64,000 nt of DNA from CAVSMC01 sp963798655 (GCA_963798655.1 CAWCUH010000004.1:620001-684000), one strand, 5' to 3'; positions 1-10,997 are shown, counted from the stretch's first letter. Notes: generated by a model from the sequence alone, not told the origin. Numbers and translations: made by a program.

Positions 1-804
1 TTGCTCGTCGCCGGCGCGCTGTTCGCGATCGTGGTCGGCTACGGCGCGGGGCTCGCGCTGTCCACGCTTTCCGGCGTCGATCGCACGACGGGCGTCTTCG
101 CGAGCGTTCCCGGCGGCGCCGCCGAGATGTCGGTGCTCGGCGAGCGCTTCGGCGCGCGCGTCGATCGCGTCGCCGCCGCGCAGAGCATGCGCATCCTGAT
201 CGTCGTGCTCGTCCTCCCCGCCGCGTATGCGCTGTCCGGCGTTCGTGGCGAGGACGCGTACATCGCCGGCGCAACGCCGTTCTCGGCGGCCGGCCTGGCG
301 CTGCTGATGCTCGCGACCGCGATCGGCGGCGCCGTCGCGACGTGGATCGGCGTGCCCAACCCGTTCGTGCTCGGATCGCTCGCGGTCGCGATTCCGCTCA
401 CCGCGAACGAGATCGACCTGTCGGCAATGCCGACGCTCGCGACGAACGCAGGACAATGTTTGCTCGGGTGCGCGCTCGGCTCGCGCTTCCGTCCCGACTT
501 CCTGCGCGGCGCGCCGCGCTTCGTTGCGTCGGTCATCGTGACCGTCGTCGGCGCGATGGCGGCGTCCGCGGCGTTCGGCGTCGCGCTCGCCCGTCTTGCC
601 GGATTGCATCCGGCGACGCTCGTGCTTGGCACGGCGCCGGGCGGTATTGCCGAGATGTGTATCACGGCGAAAGTGCTGCAGCTCGGCGTGCCGCTGGTCA
701 CGGCGTTCCACGTTTCGCGAGTCGTCGTGCTGCTGCTCGCCACCGCGCCGCTCTTTTCGCGCGTACGGCGCTGGCGCCGCGACCGCGGCGTCGATGAGGA
801 CTGA
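1..804 (+). CDS. AbrB-family membrane protein, 5' end cut by window
   Basis: This is the C-terminal 267 residues of an integral membrane protein. It has about seven hydrophobic segments and two internal repeats containing the related motifs VPGGAAEM (about residues 37-44) and APGGIAEM (about 210-217). That duplicated PGG-AEM pattern is typical of the AbrB/YgjV-type membrane duplication family, often mislabelled as ammonia monooxygenase; its transport substrate is not established. Family members are usually about 350 residues, so roughly 80-90 N-terminal residues lie before the window and base 1 is not the true start. The next gene begins 7 bases after its stop, so the two may be cotranscribed. 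The family assignment is fairly firm and the function unknown. Confidence 0.75.
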   Translation: MLVAGALFAIVVGYGAGLALSTLSGVDRTTGVFASVPGGAAEMSVLGERFGARVDRVAAAQSMRILIVVLVLPAAYALSGVRGEDAYIAGATPFSAAGLALLMLATAIGGAVATWIGVPNPFVLGSLAVAIPLTANEIDLSAMPTLATNAGQCLLGCALGSRFRPDFLRGAPRFVASVIVTVVGAMAASAAFGVALARLAGLHPATLVLGTAPGGIAEMCITAKVLQLGVPLVTAFHVSRVVVLLLATAPLFSRVRRWRRDRGVDED

Positions 805-811
805 GACGAAC

Positions 812-1609
812 ATGGCATGGGATCCCGAGCAATATCTGAAGTTCGCCGACGATCGGCGGCGCCCGGCGATCGACCTGATGGCGCGCGTGTTGCTCGACGC
901 GCCGCGATTGATCGTCGATCTCGGATGCGGCGCCGGCAACGTGACGCGCCTTCTCGGCGCACGCTGGCCGGGCGCGCGCATCGTCGGCGTCGACAGCTCG
1001 CCGGCAATGCTCGCGAGCGCGCGCGACGCAACGAAGGGCGACCCGCGGTTCGAATGGATCGAGGCGGACGTCGCCCGGTGGACGCGTGGCGACGATCGAC
1101 CCGATCTCGTCTACAGCAACGCCGCGCTGCACTGGCTCGACGATCACGCGAGGCTGCTTCCACGATTGCTGCGCGACGTCGCACCAGGGGGCGCGCTCGC
1201 CGTGCAGATGCCGGACAACTTCGGCGCCCCGTCGCATGTCGCGCTGTTCGATGTCGCGCGCTCGCCGCGCTTCGCATCGAAGCTCGCAAGCCGCGTTCGC
1301 GAGTCGCCGGTCGCGCCCGCCGACGCGTATTACGGCTGGCTCGCGCCGCACGCGTCGCGGCTCGACATCTGGACGACGCAATACCTGCACGTGCTCGAGC
1401 CGACGAACGACGGCGAGCATCCGATCGTCGCGTGGACCTCGTCGACGGCGCTGACGCCGTTCACCGGCGCGCTCGACGCCGCCGAGGCGCGCGCATTCGT
1501 GGACGACTACCGCGCGCGCGTCGCGCGGCTGTATGCGCCGCGCAGCGACGGCCGAGTGCTGTTTGCGTTTCGGCGTCGCTTCATCGTCGCGACACGGGTG
1601 AACCGGTAA
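812..1609 (+). CDS. tam: Trans-aconitate 2-methyltransferase
   Basis: The 265-residue product is a class I SAM-dependent methyltransferase. It has the glycine-rich SAM site VDLGCGAGNVT (about residues 32-42), the acidic residue ending the second strand (GVDSS, about 55-59) and the motif SNAALHW (about 100-106), which is characteristic of the Tam family. Tam methylates trans-aconitate, a spontaneous by-product of cis-aconitate that inhibits the citric acid cycle, and acts in the cytoplasm. Its length matches E. coli Tam (about 252). The ATG at 812 starts a typical Tam N-terminus (MAWDPEQYLKF) and lies 7 bases after the preceding stop. No regulatory signal is evident. Confidence 0.88.
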   Translation: MAWDPEQYLKFADDRRRPAIDLMARVLLDAPRLIVDLGCGAGNVTRLLGARWPGARIVGVDSSPAMLASARDATKGDPRFEWIEADVARWTRGDDRPDLVYSNAALHWLDDHARLLPRLLRDVAPGGALAVQMPDNFGAPSHVALFDVARSPRFASKLASRVRESPVAPADAYYGWLAPHASRLDIWTTQYLHVLEPTNDGEHPIVAWTSSTALTPFTGALDAAEARAFVDDYRARVARLYAPRSDGRVLFAFRRRFIVATRVNR

Positions 1610-1751
1610 GGCCACTCGGCCGCTCGGCACCGCGACTGCGCGTGCGGCCCGCGCGTGCTAGAGTTTTCCGTTTCGCGATGCGAACGCGATGCATGCGTCA
1701 ATCGGTCGCACGCGACGAACTTTCGATGAACGATCCACTCCGAACAATCGC

Positions 1752-3593
1752 ATGAACGCAGCCGATTCACTTCCTTCGCTTGCCGCGGCGGTGTCCGCTC
1801 CCGACCACGTTGGCCATGCGCGCCTGCTCGCATGGGTGCGCGACATCGCGAGGCTTGCCAAGCCGGATCGCATCGAATGGTGCGATGGCAGCGACAACGA
1901 GTACGACCGGTTATGCGCGCAGATGGTCGCCGCGGGCACGCTTCGGCGACTCAATCCCGACAAGCGACCGAACAGCTATCTCGCGTGGTCCGATCCTTCC
2001 GACGTTGCGCGCGTCGAGGACCGAACGTTCATCTGCAGCGAGTCGGAAAGCGATGCCGGACCGACGAACAACTGGATCGAGCCGGCGAAGATGCGCACGA
2101 CGCTCGGACGGCTGTTCGACGGTTGCATGCGCGGGCGGACGATGTACGTCGTTCCGTTCTCGATGGGCCCGCTCGGCAGCCACATCGCGCACATCGGCAT
2201 CGAGCTCACCGACAGCCCGTACGTCGTCGCGAGCATGAAGATCATGACGCGGATGGGGCGCGCGGTGTACGACGTGCTCGGGCGCGACGGCGCGTTCGTG
2301 CCGTGCGTTCATTCCGTTGGCGCGCCGCTTGCGCCGGGCAAGGCCGACGTTGCCTGGCCGTCCAATCGCGAGCACAAGTACATCGTTCACTTTCCCGAGA
2401 CGCGGGAGATCTGGTCGTTCGGCTCCGGCTATGGCGGCAACGCATTGCTCGGCAAGAAGTGCTTCGCGCTTCGCATCGCGTCCGTGATGGGCCGCGACGA
2501 GGGCTGGCTCGCCGAGCACATGCTGATCCTCGGCGTCCAAAGCCCTCGAGGCCAGAAGTCCTACGTCTGCGCGGCGTTCCCGAGCGCATGCGGCAAGACG
2601 AATTTCGCGATGCTGATACCGCCGGCCGGCCTCGATGGCTGGCGCGTGACGACGATCGGCGACGACATCGCGTGGATCAAGCCGCACGGCGACCGCTTCC
2701 ATGCGATCAATCCGGAAGCGGGCTACTTCGGCGTAGCGCCGGGCACTTCATACGAGACGAACCCGAACGCGATGGAGATGTTGCAGAGCAACGTGATCTT
2801 CACCAACGTCGCGCTGACCGACGACGGTGACGTATGGTGGGAAGGGATGACAAACGCCCCGCCGACGCATGTCACTGATTGGCAAGGCAAATCTTGGACT
2901 CCCGACTGCGGGCGAAAGGCTGCGCATCCGAACTCCCGGTTTACGGTCGCCGCGATGCAGTGTCCGTCGCTCGATCCGCATTGGGACGATCCGGAAGGCG
3001 TGCCCATCGACGCCTTCATCTTCGGCGGCCGGCGCAGCGACACGATGCCGCTCGTCGTCGAGGCGCGCTCGTGGGAGGAGGGTGTCTACAAGGCCGCGAC
3101 AATGGGCTCCGAGACGACCGCGGCGGCGACGGGTGCAATCGGCGAAGTCCGCCGCGATCCGTTCGCCATGCTTCCTTTCTGCGGCTATCACATCGGCGAC
3201 TACTTCAGGCACTGGCTTGGCATCGGCAGCACCGTAGCGCGTCCGCCGAGGATCTTCAGCGTCAACTGGTTCCGCACGGGTGACGACGGCCGATTCGTGT
3301 GGCCTGGCTTCGGCCAGAACATGCGGGTACTGCAATGGATCGTCGAGCGGTGCCACGGCCGCGGTCACGCGGTCGAGACGGCGCTCGGCTTCGAACCCGC
3401 GTACACGGATCTCGACTGGACGGGCCTGCCGTTCCCGCAGGACTGCTTCATGCAGGTGATGCGCGTCGACCGCAGCGCGTGGTCGCGCGAATTGCTCGAG
3501 CATGACGCCTTTTTCGACCGCATCGGACCCAAGCAGCCCGCGACGCTGCGCTCGGAGCGGCAGCGATTGGGAAGCCGGTTGCTTTCGCAGTAA
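1752..3593 (+). CDS. pckG: Phosphoenolpyruvate carboxykinase, GTP type
   Basis: This 613-residue cytosolic enzyme converts oxaloacetate and GTP to PEP, CO2 and GDP, the entry step of gluconeogenesis. The PEPCK-specific P-loop FPSACGKTN is at about residues 276-284 (K282 and T283 bind nucleotide and metal). Mn ligands are suggested by GKKCFALR (about 234-241) and AEHMLI, with GDDIAW later in the protein. Length agrees with GTP-PEPCKs (about 600-620) and not with the ATP enzyme (about 540). The ATG at 1752 opens the normal N-terminus. An in-frame ATG at 1689 would add 21 residues not expected in the family. Neither start has a clear ribosome site. The 142 bases upstream hold no gene. Confidence 0.93.
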   Translation: MNAADSLPSLAAAVSAPDHVGHARLLAWVRDIARLAKPDRIEWCDGSDNEYDRLCAQMVAAGTLRRLNPDKRPNSYLAWSDPSDVARVEDRTFICSESESDAGPTNNWIEPAKMRTTLGRLFDGCMRGRTMYVVPFSMGPLGSHIAHIGIELTDSPYVVASMKIMTRMGRAVYDVLGRDGAFVPCVHSVGAPLAPGKADVAWPSNREHKYIVHFPETREIWSFGSGYGGNALLGKKCFALRIASVMGRDEGWLAEHMLILGVQSPRGQKSYVCAAFPSACGKTNFAMLIPPAGLDGWRVTTIGDDIAWIKPHGDRFHAINPEAGYFGVAPGTSYETNPNAMEMLQSNVIFTNVALTDDGDVWWEGMTNAPPTHVTDWQGKSWTPDCGRKAAHPNSRFTVAAMQCPSLDPHWDDPEGVPIDAFIFGGRRSDTMPLVVEARSWEEGVYKAATMGSETTAAATGAIGEVRRDPFAMLPFCGYHIGDYFRHWLGIGSTVARPPRIFSVNWFRTGDDGRFVWPGFGQNMRVLQWIVERCHGRGHAVETALGFEPAYTDLDWTGLPFPQDCFMQVMRVDRSAWSRELLEHDAFFDRIGPKQPATLRSERQRLGSRLLSQ

Positions 3594-3628
3594 GCCGTTG
3601 ATCTACGGCGCGGCGTTTCGACGGCTGG

Positions 3629-3669
3629 CGTTCCACGTGAAACACGACGTCGGCGTTTCACGTGGAACG
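3629..3669. promoter_or_regulatory. Inverted pair of parS-like ParB binding sites
   Basis: Two 16-base sites match the bacterial parS consensus TGTTCCACGTGAAACA. The first, CGTTCCACGTGAAACA (3629-3644), differs at one base. The second (3654-3669) reads CGTTTCACGTGGAACG, the same site in the opposite orientation with small end changes. Together they form perfect 15-base inverted arms (3629-3643 and 3655-3669) around an 11-base spacer. They lie about 80 bases before mnmG and 3.5 kb before parB, as expected for origin-proximal parS. Being symmetrical, the pair could also fold into a hairpin after pckG. ParB loads here and spreads using CTP. Confidence 0.88.
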
Positions 3670-3746
3670 TTTGGTGCCGCCGGCGGGGTCCGGTATGATG
3701 CCTTGGACTTTTGCGGCGGCTGCGTTTCACGGCTTACCTCCCCCGA

Positions 3747-5662
<1,916 letters not shown>

Positions 5663-5666
<4 letters not shown>

Positions 5667-6304
5667 TCGTCGCGGACGGGCTCGACGACGGACTGTCGAC
5701 GCTCGCCGAGCGCGGCGTCGCGGTCCCGGCGGACGCCGCGACGCGCCTGTCGCGCTACGTCGATCTTCTCGCCAAGTGGAACCGGACGTACAACCTGACG
5801 GCAATCCGCGAGCCTCAGCGTATCGTCACGCACCATGTGCTCGACGCCCTCTCGGTGCTGCCGTTCCTCCCCGCGACGGAGTCGCTCGCGCTGCTCGACG
5901 TGGGCAGCGGCGGCGGCGTACCCGGGATTCCGCTTGCGATCGCGCGGCCGGCGTGGCGCGTCGTGCTGCTCGACAGCAACCACAAGAAGGCGGCCTTCCT
6001 CACCCAGGCGGCCATCGAGCTCGCGCTCGCCAATGCAAGCGTCGTCGTCGAGCGCGTGGAGGCGTACGTGCCTGACACGCGGTTCGACGTCGTCATCTCG
6101 CGCGCCTTCGCCGAGTTGCCTGCGTTCGTCGACTCGGCGCTGCGCCACGTCGCGCCCGGCGGCATTCTGGTCGCAATGAAGGGCGTGCATCCGCACGAGG
6201 AGATCGCGCAGCTGCCCGATGCGGTACGCGTCATCGCGACGCCGCGAATCGACGTGCCGGGCCTCGACGCGCAGCGCCACCTGATCGTGCTCGCTCACGC
6301 CTAG
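5663..6304 (+). CDS. rsmG: 16S rRNA (guanine527-N7)-methyltransferase
   Basis: RsmG methylates N7 of G527 in 16S rRNA. The 213-residue product has the motif KWNRTYNLT (about residues 37-45), typical of the family. It also has the SAM-binding loop LDVGSGGGVPGIPLAI (about 75-90), then DSNHKKAAFL and the SRAF motif. The GTG start at 5663 overlaps the mnmG stop and gives a protein close to the usual 205-215 residues; reading further upstream in frame only adds sequence antisense or alternate to mnmG. parA begins 4 bases after the stop. The assignment is firm. Confidence 0.95.
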
Positions 6305-6308
6305 ATCG

Positions 6309-7133
6309 ATGCCGAAGATCATCGCGGTCGCGAACCAGAAGGGTGGCGTCGGCAAGACGACGACCGCGGTCAATCTCGCAGCGAGCCTCGGGGCAATGAA
6401 GCGCCGCGTGCTGCTCGTCGATCTCGATCCGCAGGGAAACGCGACGACCGGTGCGGGCCTCGACAAGCGCGCGCTCGCGCGCACCGTCTACCAGGTGCTG
6501 CTCGGCGAGCAGCGGATCGTCGACGTGCGCGTCGTTTCACCGACCGGCGGATTCGACGTCGTTCCCGCGAATCGCGATCTCGCCGGCGCCGAGGTCGAGC
6601 TCGTCGACCTGCCGGAGCGAGAAACGCGATTGAAGGACGCGCTCGCCGAGGCGCTGTCGCAAATGAAGACGGCGATCAGCGAGGTCGCGACCGAGTACGA
6701 CTTCATCCTGCTCGATTGCCCGCCGTCGCTGTCGCTGCTCACGCTGAACGGGCTGTGCGCCGCGAACTCGGTGCTGATCCCGATGCAATGCGAGTATTAC
6801 GCGCTCGAGGGCCTGTCCGACCTGCTGCAGACGCTGAAGAAGGTGCGTGCGCATTTGAATCCGGGACTCGAGATCGAAGGGCTGCTGCGCACGATGTACG
6901 ACCCGCGCAACACGCTTGCGCAGAACGTCGCGTCCGAGTTGTCGCGACACTTCGGCGAGCGGCTCTACCGCACGGTGATCCCGCGCAACGTGCGCCTCGC
7001 CGAGGCGCCGTCGCACGGCGTTCCGGCGCTGGAGCTCGACAGGAGCTCGAAGGGCGCGCAGGCCTATCTCGCGCTCGCCGGCGAGATGCTGCGCCGGATG
7101 GAAACCGACGCCGCGACGGCGGCAGCGGCTTAG
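6309..7133 (+). CDS. parA: Chromosome partitioning ATPase ParA (Soj)
   Basis: This 274-residue ParA/MinD-type ATPase has the deviant Walker A motif KGGVGKTT (residues 11-18, signature K11 and catalytic K16), VDLDPQGNATTG for the Walker A' region and LLDCPPSLSLL for Walker B. ParA binds non-specific DNA in its ATP form and moves ParB-parS complexes, so it acts in origin segregation. parB follows 16 bases later, and the parS pair lies 2.6 kb upstream. It is distinct from the second ParA-like gene at 26387-27151, which has no ParB partner. Confidence 0.96.
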   Translation: MPKIIAVANQKGGVGKTTTAVNLAASLGAMKRRVLLVDLDPQGNATTGAGLDKRALARTVYQVLLGEQRIVDVRVVSPTGGFDVVPANRDLAGAEVELVDLPERETRLKDALAEALSQMKTAISEVATEYDFILLDCPPSLSLLTLNGLCAANSVLIPMQCEYYALEGLSDLLQTLKKVRAHLNPGLEIEGLLRTMYDPRNTLAQNVASELSRHFGERLYRTVIPRNVRLAEAPSHGVPALELDRSSKGAQAYLALAGEMLRRMETDAATAAAA

Positions 7134-7149
7134 CGCGGAGCGCTCGCCG

Positions 7150-8004
7150 ATGATCCGTCCCAAGGGCCTTGGCCGCGGCCTCGACGCGCTGCTGTCCGGA
7201 CCGGAGCAGGCGGGTCCGGAGCGCGATCTGCTGCAGACGCTCGCGATCGACCGGCTGCGGCCGGGACGCTATCAGCCGCGCACCCGAATGGACGACGCGT
7301 CGCTCGACGAGCTGGCGGCGTCGATCCGCGAGCAGGGCGTCATGCAGCCGATCCTCGTGCGACCCGTCGAGGGCGGCCGCTTCGAGATCGTCGCGGGCGA
7401 ACGGCGCTGGCGCGCCGCGCAGCGCGCGGGTCTTGCGCACGTGCCGGCGCTCGTGCGCGCGGTGCCCGATCAGGCGGCGCTCGCGCTCGCGCTCATCGAA
7501 AACATCCAGCGCGAGGACCTGAACCCGCTCGAGGAGGCGAACGGACTCGCGCGCCTCATCGACGAGTTCGGGCTCACGCACGAGTCGGCCGCGAAGTCGG
7601 TCGGCCGCTCGCGCAGTGCGGTTACGAACCTGCTGCGCTTGCGCGAGCTGGCGAAGCCCGTGCAGGATTACCTGCTCGACGGCGCCATCGACATGGGTCA
7701 CGCCCGTGCGCTGCTCGGCCTGTCGGGCGGCGCGCAGACTGCGGCGGCGGCCCGCGTCGTCGCCCAACGGCTTTCGGTACGCGAAACCGAGAAGCTCGTC
7801 GCAGCGCTCACAAACGGTGCTCGCCGTCGCGCGCGACAACAGGTCGCGGGGCGCGATGCCGACGTCGTGCGGCTCGAGCACGATATCGCAGAGGCACTCG
7901 GCGCCGCAGTGTCGATCGAGCCGAAGAAGAACGGCGCCGGCCGCGTGGTGATCTCGTACGCGTCGCTCGACCAGCTCGACGGCATCCTCGCCCGGCTGCG
8001 CTGA
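7150..8004 (+). CDS. parB: Chromosome partitioning CTPase ParB (Spo0J)
   Basis: The 284-residue protein shows the ParB layout. A short N-terminal ParA-contact segment (RPKGLGRGLDALL) comes first. The ParB/sulfiredoxin-like CTP-binding domain carries the GERRWRA box (about residues 83-89) and the ENIQREDLNPLEEA box (about 116-129). A helix-turn-helix domain (about 138-165, SRSAVTNLLRL) reads parS, and a C-terminal dimerisation region follows. Together with parA and the sites at 3629-3669 it forms a complete parABS system. It starts at ATG 7150, 16 bases after the parA stop. The stop codon lies inside a strong hairpin. Confidence 0.96.
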   Translation: MIRPKGLGRGLDALLSGPEQAGPERDLLQTLAIDRLRPGRYQPRTRMDDASLDELAASIREQGVMQPILVRPVEGGRFEIVAGERRWRAAQRAGLAHVPALVRAVPDQAALALALIENIQREDLNPLEEANGLARLIDEFGLTHESAAKSVGRSRSAVTNLLRLRELAKPVQDYLLDGAIDMGHARALLGLSGGAQTAAAARVVAQRLSVRETEKLVAALTNGARRRARQQVAGRDADVVRLEHDIAEALGAAVSIEPKKNGAGRVVISYASLDQLDGILARLR

Positions 8005-8023
8005 TCGGCGAAACCCGCCGATC
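8003..8023 (+). terminator. Hairpin at the end of parB
   Basis: GATCGGCG (8003-8010) and CGCCGATC (8016-8023) form a perfect 8-base stem with a 5-base loop that starts within the parB stop codon. No T-tract follows, so it is at best a weak or Rho-assisted terminator. The rest of the 191 bases before the next gene holds no recognisable gene. Confidence 0.35.
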
Positions 8024-8195
8024 GCCGCCCGCACTGTCTCAAAATGTCGACAGCGTACGCCGCGAACGCGCTTCGCCGCCTCGTATTTCGCGCGAATCGG
8101 TTGCGGACCTGCTAGATTGCAGCATCGCAGCACGCGGCTCCGTTGGGGCGGCGCCGATGCTGTGGCGAATACGCATCCAAAAGGGGGTTCATTCC

Positions 8196-9146
8196 ATGCA
8201 ACGCGCAGCCGCGTTCCTGCTGTTCGTACTGCTGGCGCTCGTCGGCCAGATCGCTCTTGCCGCACCCGTGTTCAGGACCATCAGCGGCAATCCGCTGACG
8301 GTCAACATCGGCGACGACATGTCGTTCCAGGTGTTCACGACGCTCGTGCCCGGCCTGGGCCAGTTCTATCCGAGCGGCGCCGCGCAGACCGCCGACATGG
8401 GCGTGTTCGCGCGAAGCGCCGGCGTGCTGTACGCGCCCGACTTCAACAACCACCCGGGCGGCACCGCGACCGGTGGCCTGGGTACCCGCACGCCGTGGAC
8501 GCCGGTGTCGATCAGCGCGGTCACGGGAACAGGCACGTCGGTCGACCCTTACACGGTGATCGTCGTCGCAGACGCGGCGGCAAGCGGGCTGCGTCTCACG
8601 ATGACGGTCACGTACGTCAATGGCGAGAACTTCTTCCGCAAGAGTTTCGTTTTCTCTTCCGGCGGCGCGCAGACGTTCGACGCATTCCTCGGCGGCGACA
8701 TCTACCTTGCGAACTCGGACTCCGGCGTGCCTTTCTTCAGCTCCGGTGCCGTCGGTGGTCAGGACTGCGCGATTCCGCCGACGTATACGATCCTGTTCAT
8801 CCCGGTGAACCCGGCGCCCGCCGATCGTTACACCGCGCGCGGCTACAGCACGGTGTGGAGCGAAATCGGTTCCGGCGCGCCGCTGTCGAACATCACCGCC
8901 GCCGGCTGCCAGGACAACGGCGCGGCGCTGGAGTGGCAGAACCGCACGATACCGGCGGTCGGCGGCAGCGTCACGATCACGGCCGCAACGTCGTTCGGCG
9001 CGATTCCGCCGATCGTTGTCGTTCCGCCGCCGGCCGTGGCGACGGTGATCCCGACGCTGACCGACTGGGGCTTGATCGTGCTCGCGATGCTCGTCGGCGC
9101 GATGGCGCTCGTGTCGCTGCGCCGTCGCAACGGCACGCCGCTGTAG
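8196..9146 (+). CDS. Secreted IPTL-CTERM-anchored protein of unknown function
   Basis: The 316-residue protein begins with a signal peptide (MQRAAAFLLF through about residue 22, cleavage near ALA-APV). It ends with an IPTL-CTERM sorting signal: the motif VIPTLTDWGLIVLAML, a hydrophobic helix and a basic tail RRRNG (about residues 284-316). IPTL-CTERM is a PEP-CTERM relative thought to be processed by an exosortase/archaeosortase-type enzyme; none is visible in this window. The central 240 residues are Gly/Thr/Ser-rich with no domain I recognise. The ATG at 8196 follows AAGGGGG and avoids 13 unlikely residues. A strong terminator follows at 9166-9193. Confidence 0.82.
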   Translation: MQRAAAFLLFVLLALVGQIALAAPVFRTISGNPLTVNIGDDMSFQVFTTLVPGLGQFYPSGAAQTADMGVFARSAGVLYAPDFNNHPGGTATGGLGTRTPWTPVSISAVTGTGTSVDPYTVIVVADAAASGLRLTMTVTYVNGENFFRKSFVFSSGGAQTFDAFLGGDIYLANSDSGVPFFSSGAVGGQDCAIPPTYTILFIPVNPAPADRYTARGYSTVWSEIGSGAPLSNITAAGCQDNGAALEWQNRTIPAVGGSVTITAATSFGAIPPIVVVPPPAVATVIPTLTDWGLIVLAMLVGAMALVSLRRRNGTPL

Positions 9147-9165
9147 CGCACCGCAAGCAAGAGAT

Positions 9166-9193
9166 AACGGCGGCCGATGCGGCCGCCGTTTTT
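9166..9193 (+). terminator. Intrinsic terminator after the IPTL-CTERM gene
   Basis: AACGGCGGCC (9166-9175) pairs perfectly with GGCCGCCGTT (9181-9190) around a 5-base loop and runs into TTTTT. It lies 20 bases after the stop of the forward gene and about 20 bases before the stop of the convergent peroxiredoxin gene. Confidence 0.88.
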
Positions 9194-9213
9194 GTCTTAC
9201 AGCGTGAGCGGCG

Positions 9214-9720
9214 TCAGCCGAGCTGAGTCAGCATCGTCTCCGCGCCCGAGACCTCGTACTTGCCGCCCTGCTCGACGTTGAGCGTCTTCACCACGCCGTT
9301 GTCGACCAGCATCGAGTAGCGCTGCGAGCGGACGCCGAGCCCGCGCGCGGACAGATCCTGCTCGAGGCCGAGCGCCTTCGTCCATGCGCCGCTGCCATCA
9401 CCCAGCATGCGCACCTTGCCCCCGGTGTGCTGATCGCGCGCCCACGCGCCCATCACGAACGCGTCGTTGACCGACACGCAGACGACTTCGTCGACGCCCT
9501 TGCGCTTCAACTCGTCGATGTGCGCGACGTAGCTCGGCACGTGCTTCGCCGAGCACGTCGGCGTGAAGGCGCCGGGCAGTCCGAAGATCACGACCTTCTT
9601 GTTCTTCGTGAGCTCGTCGACCGACACCGGCGTCGGCCCGACAGGGCAGCCCGGCGTTTCCGTTTCGTTGTACTCGTGCAGCGTTCCAGACGGCAGCCTG
9701 TCGCCAACCTTGATCGTCAT
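9214..9720 (-). CDS. Peroxiredoxin, Prx5/AhpE-like atypical class
   Basis: The 168-residue thiol peroxidase reduces hydrogen peroxide and alkyl hydroperoxides. The peroxidatic cysteine is C56 in the motif PGAFTPTCSAKHVP, with T53 in the catalytic Pro-x-x-Thr-x-x-Cys arrangement. This motif and the conserved segment GVDEVVCVSVNDAFVM mark the Prx5 subfamily. Another cysteine is at residue 25, and one in VVCVSV. The natural start is the ATG at 9720 (MTIKVGDRLPSG); longer reading upstream adds sequence overlapping the divergent gene. It probably acts in the cytoplasm. It is divergent from the BNR gene with 140 bases between them. Confidence 0.93.
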   Translation of the reverse strand: MTIKVGDRLPSGTLHEYNETETPGCPVGPTPVSVDELTKNKKVVIFGLPGAFTPTCSAKHVPSYVAHIDELKRKGVDEVVCVSVNDAFVMGAWARDQHTGGKVRMLGDGSGAWTKALGLEQDLSARGLGVRSQRYSMLVDNGVVKTLNVEQGGKYEVSGAETMLTQLG

Positions 9721-9860
9721 GGCAGTCCTTGAAATCGATCGGGGAAAAGGAGCGAGCTTCGAAGAATTGCAGCCCTTTGCGCGGATTGCAACCCCGGCGC
9801 TTGATGGGTTTCGACAAGCGGCGTAGCGTTGCGCGTTCCGGTTTCGGGAAGGCTTCGACG

Positions 9861-10997
9861 ATGGCGACGAGCGCGGCATCGCGCGCGGCAAGCGTGCGCA
9901 CCCAATTGCTGGTTGCAACGCGCAAGGGACTGTGGACGCTCACCGGCGATTCGACGCGCCGTGCGTGGACGCTCGCGGGGCCGTCCTTTCTCGGCCATAT
10001 CGTGCACCATGCCGTCGCCGATCCACGCGACGGCAGGACGCTGTTGGCAGCGGCGCGCACCGGGCACCTCGGTCCGACGATCTTTCGCTCGGTCGATCGC
10101 GGCCGCACATGGAAGGAAGCGACGACGCCGCCCGCGTTCAAGCCGGGAAGCGGGCGCACCGTCGATCACACGTTCTGGCTCACGCCGGCGCATCCGAGCG
10201 AGCCGGGCGCCTGGTACGCCGGCACGTCGCCACAGGGCTTGTTCCGCTCGAGCGACGGCGGCGCGACGTGGCAGGGCGTCGACGGATTCAACGAGCATCC
10301 GCAGCGCAAGGCGTGGTGCGGCGGCGATCAGGACGGCACGCCCGACGGCGCCAAGCTGCATTCGATCAACGTCGACCCGCGCGACGCGCGCCATCTCTAC
10401 ATCGGCATGTCCGGCGGCGGAGTCTTCGAGTCGAAGGACGGCGGCGCCGACTGGGCGCCGCTCAATCGCGGCGTGCGCGCGGATTTCATGCCGGATCCGG
10501 ATCCGGAGTTCGGTCACGATCCTCATTGCGTGCGGCTGCATCCGGCCGACCCGAATCGGCTCTACCAGCAGAACCATTGCGGCATCTACCGGCTCGATCG
10601 CCCGTCGACGCGGTGGACCGAGATCGGCGCGTCGATGCCGAAGTCGGTCGGCTCGATCGGGTTCCCGATGGTCGTTCATCCGCGCGATCCCGACACGCTG
10701 TGGGTGTTCCCGATGGACGGCTCTTCGGTATGGCCGCGCGTGTCGCCGGGCGGCAAGCCCGCCGTCTACCGTTCGGTCAACGGCGGTCGTACTTGGCAGC
10801 GGCAGGCGACCGGGCTGCCGGCCGCGCAGGCGTGGTGGACGGTCAAGCGGCAGGCGATGACCGCCGACGCGGCGGCAAGCGTCGGCGTCTATTTCGGCAC
10901 GACGAGCGGCGAAGTGTGGGCAAGCCGCGACGAAGGCCGCACGTGGAAGCGGCTTGCGCAGCACCTGCCGCAGATCTATGCGATCGAGTGTGCCTGA
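9861..10997 (+). CDS. BNR-repeat / sialidase-like beta-propeller protein
   Basis: The 378-residue protein contains repeated Asp-box type motifs (S-x-D-x-G-x-T-W): SVDRGRTW, SSDGGATW, SKDGGADW, SVNGGRTW and SRDEGRTW. These define a BNR/sialidase-type beta-propeller. There is no signal peptide, and no catalytic Arg triad or Tyr could be assigned with confidence, so a true glycosidase activity is unproven. The start at ATG 9861 (MATSAASRAAS) was chosen because earlier in-frame codons lie in the intergenic region. Its stop overlaps the GTG of a MoaD/ThiS-like gene, a pairing suggesting a shared process, though which one is unknown. Confidence 0.78.
   Translation: MATSAASRAASVRTQLLVATRKGLWTLTGDSTRRAWTLAGPSFLGHIVHHAVADPRDGRTLLAAARTGHLGPTIFRSVDRGRTWKEATTPPAFKPGSGRTVDHTFWLTPAHPSEPGAWYAGTSPQGLFRSSDGGATWQGVDGFNEHPQRKAWCGGDQDGTPDGAKLHSINVDPRDARHLYIGMSGGGVFESKDGGADWAPLNRGVRADFMPDPDPEFGHDPHCVRLHPADPNRLYQQNHCGIYRLDRPSTRWTEIGASMPKSVGSIGFPMVVHPRDPDTLWVFPMDGSSVWPRVSPGGKPAVYRSVNGGRTWQRQATGLPAAQAWWTVKRQAMTADAAASVGVYFGTTSGEVWASRDEGRTWKRLAQHLPQIYAIECA

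Noticed and set aside
3720..3735. A third parS-like site (GCGTTTCACGG) just before mnmG
   Set aside because: Only one half of the palindrome is present, so ParB recognition is unlikely.
8196..9146. A surface-sorting locus with its own exosortase
   Set aside because: Only the IPTL-CTERM substrate is here; no exosortase-like membrane protein with Cys/Arg/His triad lies in the window.
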